Below are positions 1 to 8,840 of a DNA stretch of 64,000 nucleotides, one piece after another. Each line of letters starts with the position of its first letter. Position 1 is the stretch's first letter. Location: the NCBI RefSeq assembly GCF_040901545.1, contig NZ_JBBDYL010000065.1, forward strand, positions 1 through 64,000. The letters are read 5' to 3'. The DNA is from Sulfuricaulis sp040901545. GTDB lineage: Bacteria > Pseudomonadota > Gammaproteobacteria > Acidiferrobacterales > Sulfurifustaceae. The notes under the pieces are model-generated. The model made no database searches and was not told where the DNA came from. It saw only the letters and a program-made list of their open reading frames with translations. A program made the translations under genes and the position numbers.

Positions 1-507
<507 letters not shown>

Positions 508-722
508 GATGTCAATATGCCTGATTAATTCCTGCATGATTTACGACTGATGTGCCGGAGCCATCATACCGGAGAATCCGCATGAGAGCGAGATAATCAT
601 GGCAGGGATCCACTCATTACCTATCCGTAGTACCGAATGGCAAGGTACGTGTGAACAGACGACTGCCGGTTAAACTTGTTTTACTAAACCAAGGATGGCG
701 GGTGTAAGAGACAGGAAGGGTA

Positions 723-1082
723 TTACAGTTTCCTCAGCATGCCCAAGACATCTTCCAGTTCCTGTATGAGTGTCCTGATGGTCTGTTGTCGATTGATATC
801 GAGTGGTTCAGGACTATCCAGTTCGAGTTTGTTGCGTGCGCCGCTGATGGTAAATCCCTCGACGTATAACAGGCTGCGTATCTGCCGAATGAGGATTACA
901 TCATGCCGCTGGTAGTATCGCCGGTTGCCGCGGCGCTTTACCGGCTTTAATTGGGGAAACTCTTGCTCCCAATAACGCAACACATGAGGTTTGACGGCAC
1001 ACAACTCGCTTACTTCACCGATGGTGAAATAACGCTTTCCGGGTATTGTAGGGAGTTCGTGATTCTCGCCGGGGTCAAGCAT
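723..1082 (-). CDS. MerR-family regulator of the ihfA locus
   Basis: Protein of 119 residues with a MerR-type winged-helix DNA-binding domain. The segment YFTIGEVSELCAVKPHVLRY, followed by RRGNRRYY and a helix with VEGFTISGARNKL, is the classic first half of MerR proteins. The length leaves only a short C-terminal coil and no obvious metal-binding cysteine pair, so no metal ligand is implied. The start overlaps the ihfA stop by 8 bases, so it is translated from the end of the thrS-ihfA operon. This position directly after ihfA is conserved in many gammaproteobacteria, but its target is not known to me. Confidence 0.9.
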   Translation of the reverse strand: MLDPGENHELPTIPGKRYFTIGEVSELCAVKPHVLRYWEQEFPQLKPVKRRGNRRYYQRHDVILIRQIRSLLYVEGFTISGARNKLELDSPEPLDINRQQTIRTLIQELEDVLGMLRKL

Positions 1083-1407
1083 TTATTTCTGCCTGCTCTT
1101 TGAATTTTTCGCGATTCGCCTGGGCATTCTGCTCGACTCGTTCCTTGAGCTTGTGGCTGGCACGAAAAGTTACAACTCTCCGGGCAGTGATGGGGATCTC
1201 CTCTCCCGTCTTGGGATTGCGTCCCGGCCGGGAGTTCTTTTGACGCAGGGAAAAATTGCCGAAACCGGATAGCTTGACCTGTTCCCCTTCAGCCAACGCG
1301 GCTCTTATCCTTTCGAAGAAAAATTCAACGAATTCCTTTGCTTCCCGTTTATTCAGACCCAGCTCGTTAAACAGGTTTTCCGCAAGATCTGCTTTGGTTA
1401 ATGCCAT
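1075..1407 (-). CDS. ihfA: Integration host factor alpha subunit
   Basis: Protein of 110 residues of the HU/IHF family. The heterodimer with IhfB bends DNA sharply at specific sites and serves recombination, replication and promoter architecture in the nucleoid. The N-terminal MALTKADLAENLFNELGLNK and the DNA-embracing arm GRNPKTGEEIPI with the proline that intercalates are clear, as is the FGNFSLR segment. Location after pheT is diagnostic for the alpha rather than beta subunit. The last residues are more polar and slightly longer than in E. coli (about 99 residues). Confidence 0.97.
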   Translation of the reverse strand: MALTKADLAENLFNELGLNKREAKEFVEFFFERIRAALAEGEQVKLSGFGNFSLRQKNSRPGRNPKTGEEIPITARRVVTFRASHKLKERVEQNAQANREKFKEQAEINA

Positions 1408-1439
1408 AGGCCTATACCTTCTTCTTTGTTCTCCAACAC

Positions 1440-3821
1440 TTACTGTCGCGGTTGTGCCCCTAACTCGGCGCCCAAGGCGGCAATTACCTTCGCCTTCATT
1501 CGTTCAGCCTCGTCTTCATTAAGAGTGCGCGAAGAGTCCTGGAAGGTCAAGCCCACGGCCAAACTTTTTCTTCCGGAATCAATGCCTTTCCCGCGATATT
1601 CGTCAAATAGCTCAAGGTTCACGAGCAAATTTCCTGCCACTTTTCGCACACAGTCGATGACAGCCTGGGCCGGGATCTCTTCGGCCACGATCACGGCGAT
1701 GTCACGCCGGATTGAGGGAAATCTTGAAAATTCTTTGAAAATCAGTGTATTTCCAGGCCTCATCAGTAAAGTTAGATCGAGTTCAAACACTATCACCGAT
1801 TGCTCTAGCTCCAGTTGTGATTGAATATCCGGGTGCAGTACCCCCAGCTTTCCAATCATGCGTTCTTGTTGCCAAATTTCGGCACTTTGACCCGGGTGCA
1901 GCGCCGGATGGTGCCCGGCGTTAAATGCAAATCCCTCCGATCGGGCGGTTAGACCCAGTACTGCTTCGATATCTGACTTGACGTCAAAGAAATCAACATC
2001 TCGGTCTGGAATCCCCCATTGTTTCGACTGGGCCCCGCCGCACACGGCTCCCCCCAGCATTTTATTCTGAACCACACTGCTCCCCATTGGAATAAAGGTA
2101 CGCCCAATCTCGAATAATCGTACGCGCGTCTGTTGCCGATTCAGGTTGTATCGAATTGCCTGAAGCAGACCTGGCCAAAGTGTAGTACGCATAACCGCCA
2201 TGTCCACACTGATCGGGTTAGTGAGCGTCAGAGGTTTTATCCGAGGATCAATAAGCGCCTGGTTCCCGGGATCGATAAAACTGTATGTAATGACTTCCTG
2301 GTAATCTCGATCTATCAAAACCGTTCGCCAGCGGGCTTCGGCAATTCCTGATTCGGGGACCGGTTTTGCGGTCATTTCGATACGGGGACGGCTGCTTGGA
2401 AGCTTGTCATATCCATGGATACGTGCAATTTCCTCAATCAAGTCCACCTCAAGGGCAATATCGAAGCGATATGATGGCGGTGTGACAGTCCAGCTACCGC
2501 CGGATTTTTTCAGTTTCATTCCAAGACGCCTTAGAATACTTTCTATTGTTCGAGGCATTACTTTCGTCCCCAGAATTCCTTCCACACGCGCCAAGCGCAA
2601 AGTTATCGGATTGACTCGAGGCAGAAAGCGACGTACCGATTTTTCGATAACCGGCCCGGGTTTTCCTCCCATGATTCCAAGTAACAATTCGGTGGCGCGC
2701 TCGATAGCGGGTCGTTGGAGTGCCGGATCCACGCCACGCTCGAATCTTAGCGATGATTCTGTTTGCAACGCCATGGCACGGGAAAGAGTTGAAATCGTTT
2801 CCGGACGGAACCAGGCGCTTTCCAGAAACAAGTGGCGTGTCGAATCGTTCACTGCTGAAGCCAGGCCACCCATAATACCCGCCAGCGCCAGCGGCTGCCG
2901 ATCATCGGCGATCAATAGACTGCCTTGTTTCAAGGTGATCTCATTTCCGTCAAGCAAGACAAGCTTTTCCCGTGCTTGGGCATAGCGGACGCAGATCGTA
3001 CCGTGGAGTTTTTCAAAATCAAAAGCATGCATCGGCTGGCCATATTCGAGCATGACATAATTTGTGACATCTACAACCGGATGAATGCTTCGTATACCGC
3101 TGCGCCGGAGTTTTTCTTTCATCCACAAAGGCGTAACGGCCCTTGGATTGATGTCAGTAATGATCCGCCCGACATAATGCGGGCAGTCCTTGGGCGCGTC
3201 GAGCATAACGGGCACCATTCGACGATGCTTGGGTGGGAGCGACTTGTGGGGAAGGCTTTTGAGTTTTGCACCGGTTAAAGCGGCAATTTCTCTTGCGATA
3301 CCGAATACGCTCAGGCAATCGCCTCGGTTCGGCGTAAGGTCGATTTCCAGGGAGACATCATCAACACCGAGATAGTCAGATAATGACACGCCGGCCACGG
3401 CCGCTTTGCCGAGATTCATTAACTCCCCGCCGGATTCACCCAGTCCCAATTCGCTGGCAGAACACAACATGCCAAAGGAAGTAATGCCGCGAATTTCTGT
3501 ATGCATAATTTTAATTCCATTGGCAAGCACGGCTCCTTCCAACGCTACAGGCGCCTTCATGCCGGCCGTTGCATTCGCAGCGCCGCAGACAATATCGAGC
3601 ATTTTGGCCTTGCCGATTTCCACCCGACAAAGGAAAAGTTTCTCGGCGGTGGGATGTGTTGTGACGGAAACGATTTTACCGACAACCACGCGATCCAGCG
3701 CCGGCGCGACAGGGTGGATGGCAGCAACTTCCAATCCGGCCATGGTCAACCGGTCTGACAACTTTTTCACGTCCATTCCGGGTGATACCCGCTCACGAAC
3801 CCATTTTTCACTTAATTTCAT
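1440..3821 (-). CDS. pheT: Phenylalanine-tRNA ligase beta subunit
   Basis: Protein of 793 residues, the usual length of bacterial PheT. It forms the alpha2-beta2 enzyme with PheS, charging tRNA-Phe in the cytosol. Domain order is visible: an EMAP/tRNA-binding fold around residues 40-150 (VVVGKIVSVTTHPTAEKLFLC), the B3/B4 editing domain with LTPNRGDCLSVFGIAREIAA, B5 near 400-470, the catalytic-like core, and a C-terminal ferredoxin-fold anticodon-binding domain beginning near FKEFSRFPSIRRDIAVIV. It follows pheS after 68 bases and precedes ihfA by 32 bases, so it belongs to the same operon. Confidence 0.98.
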   Translation of the reverse strand: MKLSEKWVRERVSPGMDVKKLSDRLTMAGLEVAAIHPVAPALDRVVVGKIVSVTTHPTAEKLFLCRVEIGKAKMLDIVCGAANATAGMKAPVALEGAVLANGIKIMHTEIRGITSFGMLCSASELGLGESGGELMNLGKAAVAGVSLSDYLGVDDVSLEIDLTPNRGDCLSVFGIAREIAALTGAKLKSLPHKSLPPKHRRMVPVMLDAPKDCPHYVGRIITDINPRAVTPLWMKEKLRRSGIRSIHPVVDVTNYVMLEYGQPMHAFDFEKLHGTICVRYAQAREKLVLLDGNEITLKQGSLLIADDRQPLALAGIMGGLASAVNDSTRHLFLESAWFRPETISTLSRAMALQTESSLRFERGVDPALQRPAIERATELLLGIMGGKPGPVIEKSVRRFLPRVNPITLRLARVEGILGTKVMPRTIESILRRLGMKLKKSGGSWTVTPPSYRFDIALEVDLIEEIARIHGYDKLPSSRPRIEMTAKPVPESGIAEARWRTVLIDRDYQEVITYSFIDPGNQALIDPRIKPLTLTNPISVDMAVMRTTLWPGLLQAIRYNLNRQQTRVRLFEIGRTFIPMGSSVVQNKMLGGAVCGGAQSKQWGIPDRDVDFFDVKSDIEAVLGLTARSEGFAFNAGHHPALHPGQSAEIWQQERMIGKLGVLHPDIQSQLELEQSVIVFELDLTLLMRPGNTLIFKEFSRFPSIRRDIAVIVAEEIPAQAVIDCVRKVAGNLLVNLELFDEYRGKGIDSGRKSLAVGLTFQDSSRTLNEDEAERMKAKVIAALGAELGAQPRQ

Positions 3822-3889
3822 GATTTATTCTGCTATGGGTACTTCGTTAATCCCGAGACAATCGAGTTACCGGAAATATTATGGAATTA

Positions 3890-4930
3890 TCAGTTGAATT
3901 GACGCAAAAAACGCAAATCATTTTCATAGAACATTCGTATATCGTTTACGCCATAACGCAGCATGGCGAGGCGCTCTACGCCCAATCCAAACGCAAAGCC
4001 GATCCATTGCTCGCTGTTGATGCCGACATGTCGAAAGACCTCAGGATGCACCATCCCGCAGCCGAGTACTTCCAGCCAACCGCTGTTCTTGCATACACGG
4101 CAGCCTTTGCCTCCGCAAATCACGCAACTGATATCCACCTCTGCGGATGGTTCGGTGAAGGGGAAATAAGATGACCGAAAACGTACGTTCAGCGGCTTCT
4201 CGAAAAACTGCACAAGAAAATCAGATAACACCCCTTTGAGGTCCGTGAAACTCACGGTTTTATCGACCATGAGTCCTTCGATTTGATGAAACATCGGGGT
4301 ATGCGTTACATCCGAGTCACGACGAAAAACCCGTCCGGGTGCGATGATTCGCAATGGCGGCTTGTGTTGCAGCATAAATCGCACTTGAACGGGTGACGTG
4401 TGAGTGCGCAACAACCGATGCGCATCAAGATAAAACGTATCATGCATCGCCCGTGATGGATGGCTCTCAGGAATGTTGAGTGCCTCGAAATTATGATAAT
4501 CGTCCTCAACCTCCGGACCGTCGGCAACGTCGAATCCCATCCGCGTTAATAGAGTTTCCAGCCGGTCCAGAGTGAGCGTAATAGGGTGTTGGCCGCCCGT
4601 GCGCAATCCACGCCCCGGAAGTGTCACGTCGACAATTTCACGCGAGAGTTGCTGTATGCTTGCCGCGGATTCAAGTTGCAGCTTTTTCGCGCCAAGCTTT
4701 TCCAGAAGTGTCTCTTTGGCCTGATTAACGACCAAGCCGACACGTGGTCGATCTTCCGGGGAAAGTTTTCCGAGATTCTTCAATTGTTCAGTCAATATTC
4801 CCTTCTTACCCAGGAATTTGACACGGATGTTTTCAATATCCGCAGCGCCGATAGCCGCGGCAACGGCTGCATCGGCATCCGCCATCCATTGCTTCAATTG
4901 CTGCTCAATATCATCAGTCATTTCGGTCAT
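3890..4930 (-). CDS. pheS: Phenylalanine-tRNA ligase alpha subunit
   Basis: Protein of 346 residues carrying the catalytic class II synthetase core. An N-terminal coiled coil (about residues 1-90) is followed by GQHPIT, the motif 2 region FRRDSDVTHTPMFHQIEGL, the Zn-like loop CVICGGKGCRVC, and motif 3 with GFAFGLGVERLAMLRYG. The start at 4930 has an AGGTCGG-like ribosome site. It is separated from rplT by a strong hairpin terminator at 5067-5099, so pheST expression probably depends on readthrough, attenuation or an internal promoter; no phenylalanine-rich leader peptide is visible. Confidence 0.98.
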   Translation of the reverse strand: MTEMTDDIEQQLKQWMADADAAVAAAIGAADIENIRVKFLGKKGILTEQLKNLGKLSPEDRPRVGLVVNQAKETLLEKLGAKKLQLESAASIQQLSREIVDVTLPGRGLRTGGQHPITLTLDRLETLLTRMGFDVADGPEVEDDYHNFEALNIPESHPSRAMHDTFYLDAHRLLRTHTSPVQVRFMLQHKPPLRIIAPGRVFRRDSDVTHTPMFHQIEGLMVDKTVSFTDLKGVLSDFLVQFFEKPLNVRFRSSYFPFTEPSAEVDISCVICGGKGCRVCKNSGWLEVLGCGMVHPEVFRHVGINSEQWIGFAFGLGVERLAMLRYGVNDIRMFYENDLRFLRQFN

Positions 4931-5066
4931 GATCCGACCTGAAATTCTTAAACTACGTTATCCCCGGAAGTAATAAAATTACCGGAAAGTGCCCTTGATT
5001 CAGCTACCAATCATATGAACACGCTGTCGAATAATTTCGTTGCGAATTTGGACACAGATATGTCAT

Positions 5067-5099
5067 AAAAAAGGGAAAGGTCAACCGACCTTTCCCTTT
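5067..5099 (-). terminator. Rho-independent terminator or attenuator after rplT
   Basis: A perfect 13-bp stem (5070-5082 with 5087-5099) closes a 4-base loop and is followed on the minus strand by six T. It sits 43 bases after the rplT stop and 137 bases before pheS. In E. coli the corresponding gap holds the pheM attenuator; here I see the hairpin but no leader peptide. Confidence 0.85.
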
Positions 5100-5141
5100 C
5101 TGCGATGATCACGCCATTCGGCAGCCCACACCGCCGCGATT

Positions 5142-5501
5142 TCAATTAGACAAGGCGGCCTTGGCCTTGTCAGCCAGAACGGAAAAGGATTTCTTGTCAT
5201 AAACCGCTATATCGGCCAGGACTTTTCGGTCGATTTCGATAGTAGCCTTTTTAAGTCCATTCATAAATCGGCTGTAAGAAAGGCCGTATTCCCTTGCGGC
5301 GGCATTGATGCGCGCTATCCAAAGCGCACGAAATTCCCGTTTGCAGACGCGTCGATCACGATATGCGTATTGTCCTGCCTTAGCAACTGCCTGTTTGGCG
5401 ACCCGGTATACTTTTCGACGCGCGTTGTAGTATCCCTTGGCCCGAGACAATACCTTTTTATGGCGAGCGCCGGCTGTGACTCCTCGTTTGACTCTTGGCA
5501 T
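5142..5501 (-). CDS. rplT: 50S ribosomal protein L20
   Basis: Protein of 119 residues, normal length. It binds 23S rRNA early in large-subunit assembly and in E. coli represses its own operon. The basic N-terminal tail MPRVKRGVTAGARHKKVL and the globular part with FRALWIARINAAAREYGLSYSRFM are unmistakable. The stop of rpmI is 12 bases upstream and the SD sequence GGAGAATGGAAC precedes the start, so the two ribosomal proteins are co-translated from one message. Confidence 0.99.
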   Translation of the reverse strand: MPRVKRGVTAGARHKKVLSRAKGYYNARRKVYRVAKQAVAKAGQYAYRDRRVCKREFRALWIARINAAAREYGLSYSRFMNGLKKATIEIDRKVLADIAVYDKKSFSVLADKAKAALSN

Positions 5502-5513
5502 GTTCCATTCTCC

Positions 5514-5711
5514 TCAACTGTATGGCAACAAGCGCCGAAGGCCGGAAACGTCCGAACCGGATACCGTGGTTGTTCCACGGAGATTGCGTTTACGCTTGGA
5601 GCTTTTCTTGGTGAGGATGTGCCGCAAATGTGAATGCGAACGTTTAAATCCGCCACGTGCGGTCTTTTTAAACCGCTTGGCCGCCGCGCGGTTGGTTTTC
5701 AGCTTAGGCAT
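5514..5711 (-). CDS. rpmI: 50S ribosomal protein L35
   Basis: Protein of 65 residues, MPKLKTNRAAAKRFKKTARG onward, which is the standard L35 N terminus. A longer in-frame start exists 36 bases upstream but the ATG at 5711 is preceded by a strong AAAGGAGT ribosome site and matches family length. L35 is a small basic component of the large subunit. It sits between infC and rplT as in nearly all proteobacteria. Confidence 0.98.
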   Translation of the reverse strand: MPKLKTNRAAAKRFKKTARGGFKRSHSHLRHILTKKSSKRKRNLRGTTTVSGSDVSGLRRLLPYS

Positions 5712-5874
5712 GTTTTGTACTCCTTTCGTTGACGCCTGGGGGCACATGCATGGCCCTTTCGGTCGCTGGTTGTAGATTCACTTAAACAGCTATTGCCATG
5801 ACAGGAATCACTGCTGCTTCATCGACGGCATCCCGCATCCGGAAGATCGACGCCAATGCCACGGGATGCATTGA

Positions 5875-6489
5875 CTAGACTGCTGTTTTTGTTTTGGGTT
5901 CAGCCTTCGTTCCAGCCACTGCTTTTGCGCCTGGTTTATGCATTGATTTTTCGCTTTTGGTGGACTTCCCGGCGCCTGGTTTTGGATTTAGCACCATTAC
6001 CATCTGCTTGCCTTCCATTCGCGGGTGCTGTTCCACCAGACCATGATCTTTCAAATCGTTTTCGAGACGCTTCAGCATTTCAACACCAAGTTCCTGATGC
6101 GCCAGTTCACGTCCCCGGAAACGTAATGTAATTTTTGCTTTGTTCCCTTCTGACAGAAAGCGAATCAGATTGCGCAGCTTGGTTTGGTAATCACCGATAT
6201 CCGTGCCAGGGCGAAATTTGACTTCTTTTACCTGAATCTGTTTTTGTTTGCGCTTCGCTGCGTGCTTGCGTTTGCTTTCTTCGTACTGATATTTGCCGAA
6301 GTCCATGATGCGGCATACCGGTGGCGCCGCGTTGGGAGAAATCTCTACGAGGTCGAGGCCTGCATCCTCGGCCCGACGCAGGGCATCGCTCACCGGAACT
6401 ATGCCAATCTGCTGGCCGTCACTGCTTATCAGTCTGACATTCGGGGCGTTGATACGCCCATTGATACGAACCTCTTTATCCGTCGCGAT
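5875..6489 (-). CDS. infC: Translation initiation factor IF-3, non-AUG start
   Basis: Protein of about 204 residues. IF-3 binds the 30S subunit and proofreads initiator tRNA and start codon. Conserved parts are RINAPNVRLISSDGQQIGIV, the NAAPPVCRIMDFGKYQYE linker start, and the C-terminal domain with KEVKFRPGTDIGDYQ and KITLRFRGRE. No in-frame ATG, GTG or TTG lies at the expected place; an ATC at 6489 sits 9 bases after GGAGG (6503-6499). A rare start codon is known for infC (ATT in E. coli), where it underlies autoregulation. A distal ATG at 6534 would overlap thrS by 59 bases and lacks an SD. The C-terminal tail after about residue 170 is a lysine-rich extension with repeated KS/KT/KP, longer than in E. 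coli (180 residues). Confidence 0.95.
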   Translation of the reverse strand: MATDKEVRINGRINAPNVRLISSDGQQIGIVPVSDALRRAEDAGLDLVEISPNAAPPVCRIMDFGKYQYEESKRKHAAKRKQKQIQVKEVKFRPGTDIGDYQTKLRNLIRFLSEGNKAKITLRFRGRELAHQELGVEMLKRLENDLKDHGLVEQHPRMEGKQMVMVLNPKPGAGKSTKSEKSMHKPGAKAVAGTKAEPKTKTAV

Positions 6490-8419
6490 CTTTCTGTTCC
6501 TCCAAAATAGTAACGCCGCGGCCCGCGGTTTCACGGGTGAGCAAGGCGTGAAACGCTTCCGGCGTCATACCGCCCAGATCTTCACCCTTACGCGTGCGCA
6601 CGGCTATGGTGCCTTCCTGCGCTTCCTTCTTGCCGACAACTAGCAGGTAGGGGATACGCTGCAAGGTATGTTCCCGAATTTTAAAGCCTATTTTCTCGTT
6701 TCTCAAGTCGGACTCCACTCTCCAGCCCCGGTGACGAAGCTTCTGCTGCAGTTTACGGGCAGCCTCCTGTTGCTGATCGGTGATGGTAAGGATCATGCCC
6801 TGCACCGGGGCAAGCCAGGGCGGTAATGCGCCGGCATATTCTTCGATCAATATGCCAATAAAACGCTCCAGCGAGCCCAAGATGGCCCGATGCAGCATGA
6901 CCGGGACCTGCTTGGTCCCATTTTGGTCAATGTAGGCTGCTCCCAACCGTCCGGGCATGGAAAAATCCACCTGGATGGTGCCGCATTGCCACACCCTCCC
7001 GAGGCTGTCCTTGAGGGAGAATTCGATCTTGGGACCGTAAAATGCCCCCTCCCCCGGCTGCAGACCCCATTGGAGCCTGTTGCTGTTCAGCGCCTGTTCC
7101 AGCGCCCGTTCAGCCTTGTCCCAGCTCGTATCAGAGCCGATCCGTTTCAGCGGACGGGTGGAAAATTTATAGACTACATCGCGGAATCCGAAGTCGGCAT
7201 AAACCCGATGCAACAGATCGATGAATTCCGAAACTTCGTCCTGGACCTGATCTTCGGTACAGAAGATATGGGCATCGTCCTGAACAAAATTCCGGAGGCG
7301 CAACAATCCGTGCAAGGCACCTGAAAGTTCGTTTCGATGGCAGGAGCCGAATTCCGCCAGCCTCAATGGAAGGTCACGATAACTCTTGAGCCCTTGGTTA
7401 TACACCTGGATATGACAAGGACAGTTCATCGGTTTGATGGCATAAAGTTTTTTTTCTGATTCGGTAATGAACATATCACTCTGGAACTGCTCCCAGTGGC
7501 CGGATTTTTCCCACAGTGTGCGGTCAACCAGCTCCGGCGTGCGGATTTCCCGATAACCGTGTTCGCGCCACAACGCGCCCATGTATTGAACAATCAACTG
7601 GTAGAGGCGCCAACCCCGCTCATGCCAGAACACCATGCCCGGTGACTCCTCCTGCAGATGAAAAAAATCCAGGCTGCGGCCGATTTTCCGGTGGTCGCGT
7701 TTTTCGGCTTCTTCAATTTGGTGCAAATAGGCATCGAGGGCTTCTTTGCTGGTCCAGGCTGTTCCGTAAATGCGGGCCAGCATTTCATTGCGGGAATCCC
7801 CGCGCCAATAGGCACCGGCGACTTTCATCAATTTAAATGCCTTCAGCTTTCCGGTAGATGGCACATGCGGTCCCCGACAGAGATCGATAAATTCACCCTG
7901 GCGATAGAGCGATATTTGTTCGCCAACCGGTATCTCTTCAATAATGCGCGCCTTGTATTCTTCACCTATGTCGCGAAAAAACTTAACCGCCTCTTCCCGC
8001 GGCATGACGGTCCGGATCACGGGGTAATCGCGTTTGGCAATATCACGCATTCGATCCTCGATTTTGACGAGATCATCCTCGGTAAATCCACGCTCAAAAG
8101 CAAAATCATAATAAAACCCATTTTCAATAACCGGGCCGATCGTGACCTGGGCTTCCGGATACAATTCTTTGACGGCCTGGGCCAACAAATGCGCGGAGGA
8201 ATGACGGATAATTTCCAACCCTTCGGGATCGCGATCGGTGACGATGGCAACCCGAGCGTCCTGATCGACGAGAAAAGAAGTATCCACGAGCTTGTCATTG
8301 ACACGGCCTGCCAGTGCCGCGCGTGCCAGTCCTGGTCCAATGCTCGCGGCAATTTCTGCGACGGTTACGGGTTTGGGATATTTGCGTTGGCTGCCGTCCG
8401 GCAGGGTAATGTTTGGCAT
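6476..8419 (-). CDS. thrS: Threonine-tRNA ligase
   Basis: Protein of 647 residues, usual length. Domain order: TGS domain (1-60, MPNITLPDGSQRKYPKPVTV), editing domain with HSSAHLLAQAVKELYP (about 74-88), class II catalytic core with MNCPCHIQVYN, motif 2 FGSCHRNELSGALHGL and motif 3, then the anticodon-binding domain from about residue 545. The zinc-binding Cys of MNCPCH and downstream His residues are present. The last 14 bases overlap infC. A gap of about 220 bases separates it from the tRNA-Val gene and should hold its promoter. Confidence 0.98.
   Translation of the reverse strand: MPNITLPDGSQRKYPKPVTVAEIAASIGPGLARAALAGRVNDKLVDTSFLVDQDARVAIVTDRDPEGLEIIRHSSAHLLAQAVKELYPEAQVTIGPVIENGFYYDFAFERGFTEDDLVKIEDRMRDIAKRDYPVIRTVMPREEAVKFFRDIGEEYKARIIEEIPVGEQISLYRQGEFIDLCRGPHVPSTGKLKAFKLMKVAGAYWRGDSRNEMLARIYGTAWTSKEALDAYLHQIEEAEKRDHRKIGRSLDFFHLQEESPGMVFWHERGWRLYQLIVQYMGALWREHGYREIRTPELVDRTLWEKSGHWEQFQSDMFITESEKKLYAIKPMNCPCHIQVYNQGLKSYRDLPLRLAEFGSCHRNELSGALHGLLRLRNFVQDDAHIFCTEDQVQDEVSEFIDLLHRVYADFGFRDVVYKFSTRPLKRIGSDTSWDKAERALEQALNSNRLQWGLQPGEGAFYGPKIEFSLKDSLGRVWQCGTIQVDFSMPGRLGAAYIDQNGTKQVPVMLHRAILGSLERFIGILIEEYAGALPPWLAPVQGMILTITDQQQEAARKLQQKLRHRGWRVESDLRNEKIGFKIREHTLQRIPYLLVVGKKEAQEGTIAVRTRKGEDLGGMTPEAFHALLTRETAGRGVTILEEQKDRDG
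6487..6503 (-). promoter_or_regulatory. infC ribosome binding site and ATC start
   Basis: GGAGG at 6503-6499, a 9-base spacer and ATC at 6489-6487 form the initiation site. The thrS stop codon (6478-6476) lies just beyond, so infC begins inside the last codons of thrS in another frame. An ATC codon would be discriminated against by IF-3 itself, giving negative feedback. The start codon is inferred from spacing and homology, not from protein data. Confidence 0.75.
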
Positions 8420-8642
8420 ATGGCGTGATCCTATGGTCAGTGGCGACCGCTACGAATGGCCGCGTGAGCAACACATCAATTTCGCATACTCATTTCCCGG
8501 TCGATCGGGAAGATCGCGCCTTATTCCGCTATCCCCCGAACAGAGGGCGATTGGTGAGCGGATCTCCCTCCCGTCCTCACGGCTTGTCCCGACAGGAGAC
8601 GGGTGACGCGCGGGCGCGCATCCTGCGCATTCCCGTATACTC

Positions 8643-8717
8643 TGGTAGGCGCGAGTGGGATCGAACCACCGACCACCACCATGTCAAGGTGGTGCTCTAC
8701 CACTGAGCTACGCGCCT
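8643..8717 (-). tRNA. tRNA-Val (anticodon GAC)
   Basis: The minus strand forms a full cloverleaf: acceptor AGGCGCG/CGCGCCT, discriminator A and encoded CCA, D arm GCTC-AGTGGTA-GAGC, anticodon stem CCACC/GGTGG with loop TTGACAT, and T loop TTCGATC. Loop position gives GAC, so valine. It is transcribed in the direction of thrS and lies upstream of it. Confidence 0.95.
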
Positions 8718-8840
8718 GCAAATTGGCGCGAAAAAATAACACAAGTTGACATGGCGTCACAAGTTTTTCGCGTGCTTACGTAAAATAAACATCGGTTATC
8801 GCCATGAACGGAATAAGCGATGCTTTAAATTTTTTTAATC

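Noticed and set aside
6490..6534. An earlier ATG for infC adding 15 residues.
   Set aside because: It overlaps thrS by 59 bases and lacks an SD; the added residues do not belong to IF-3.
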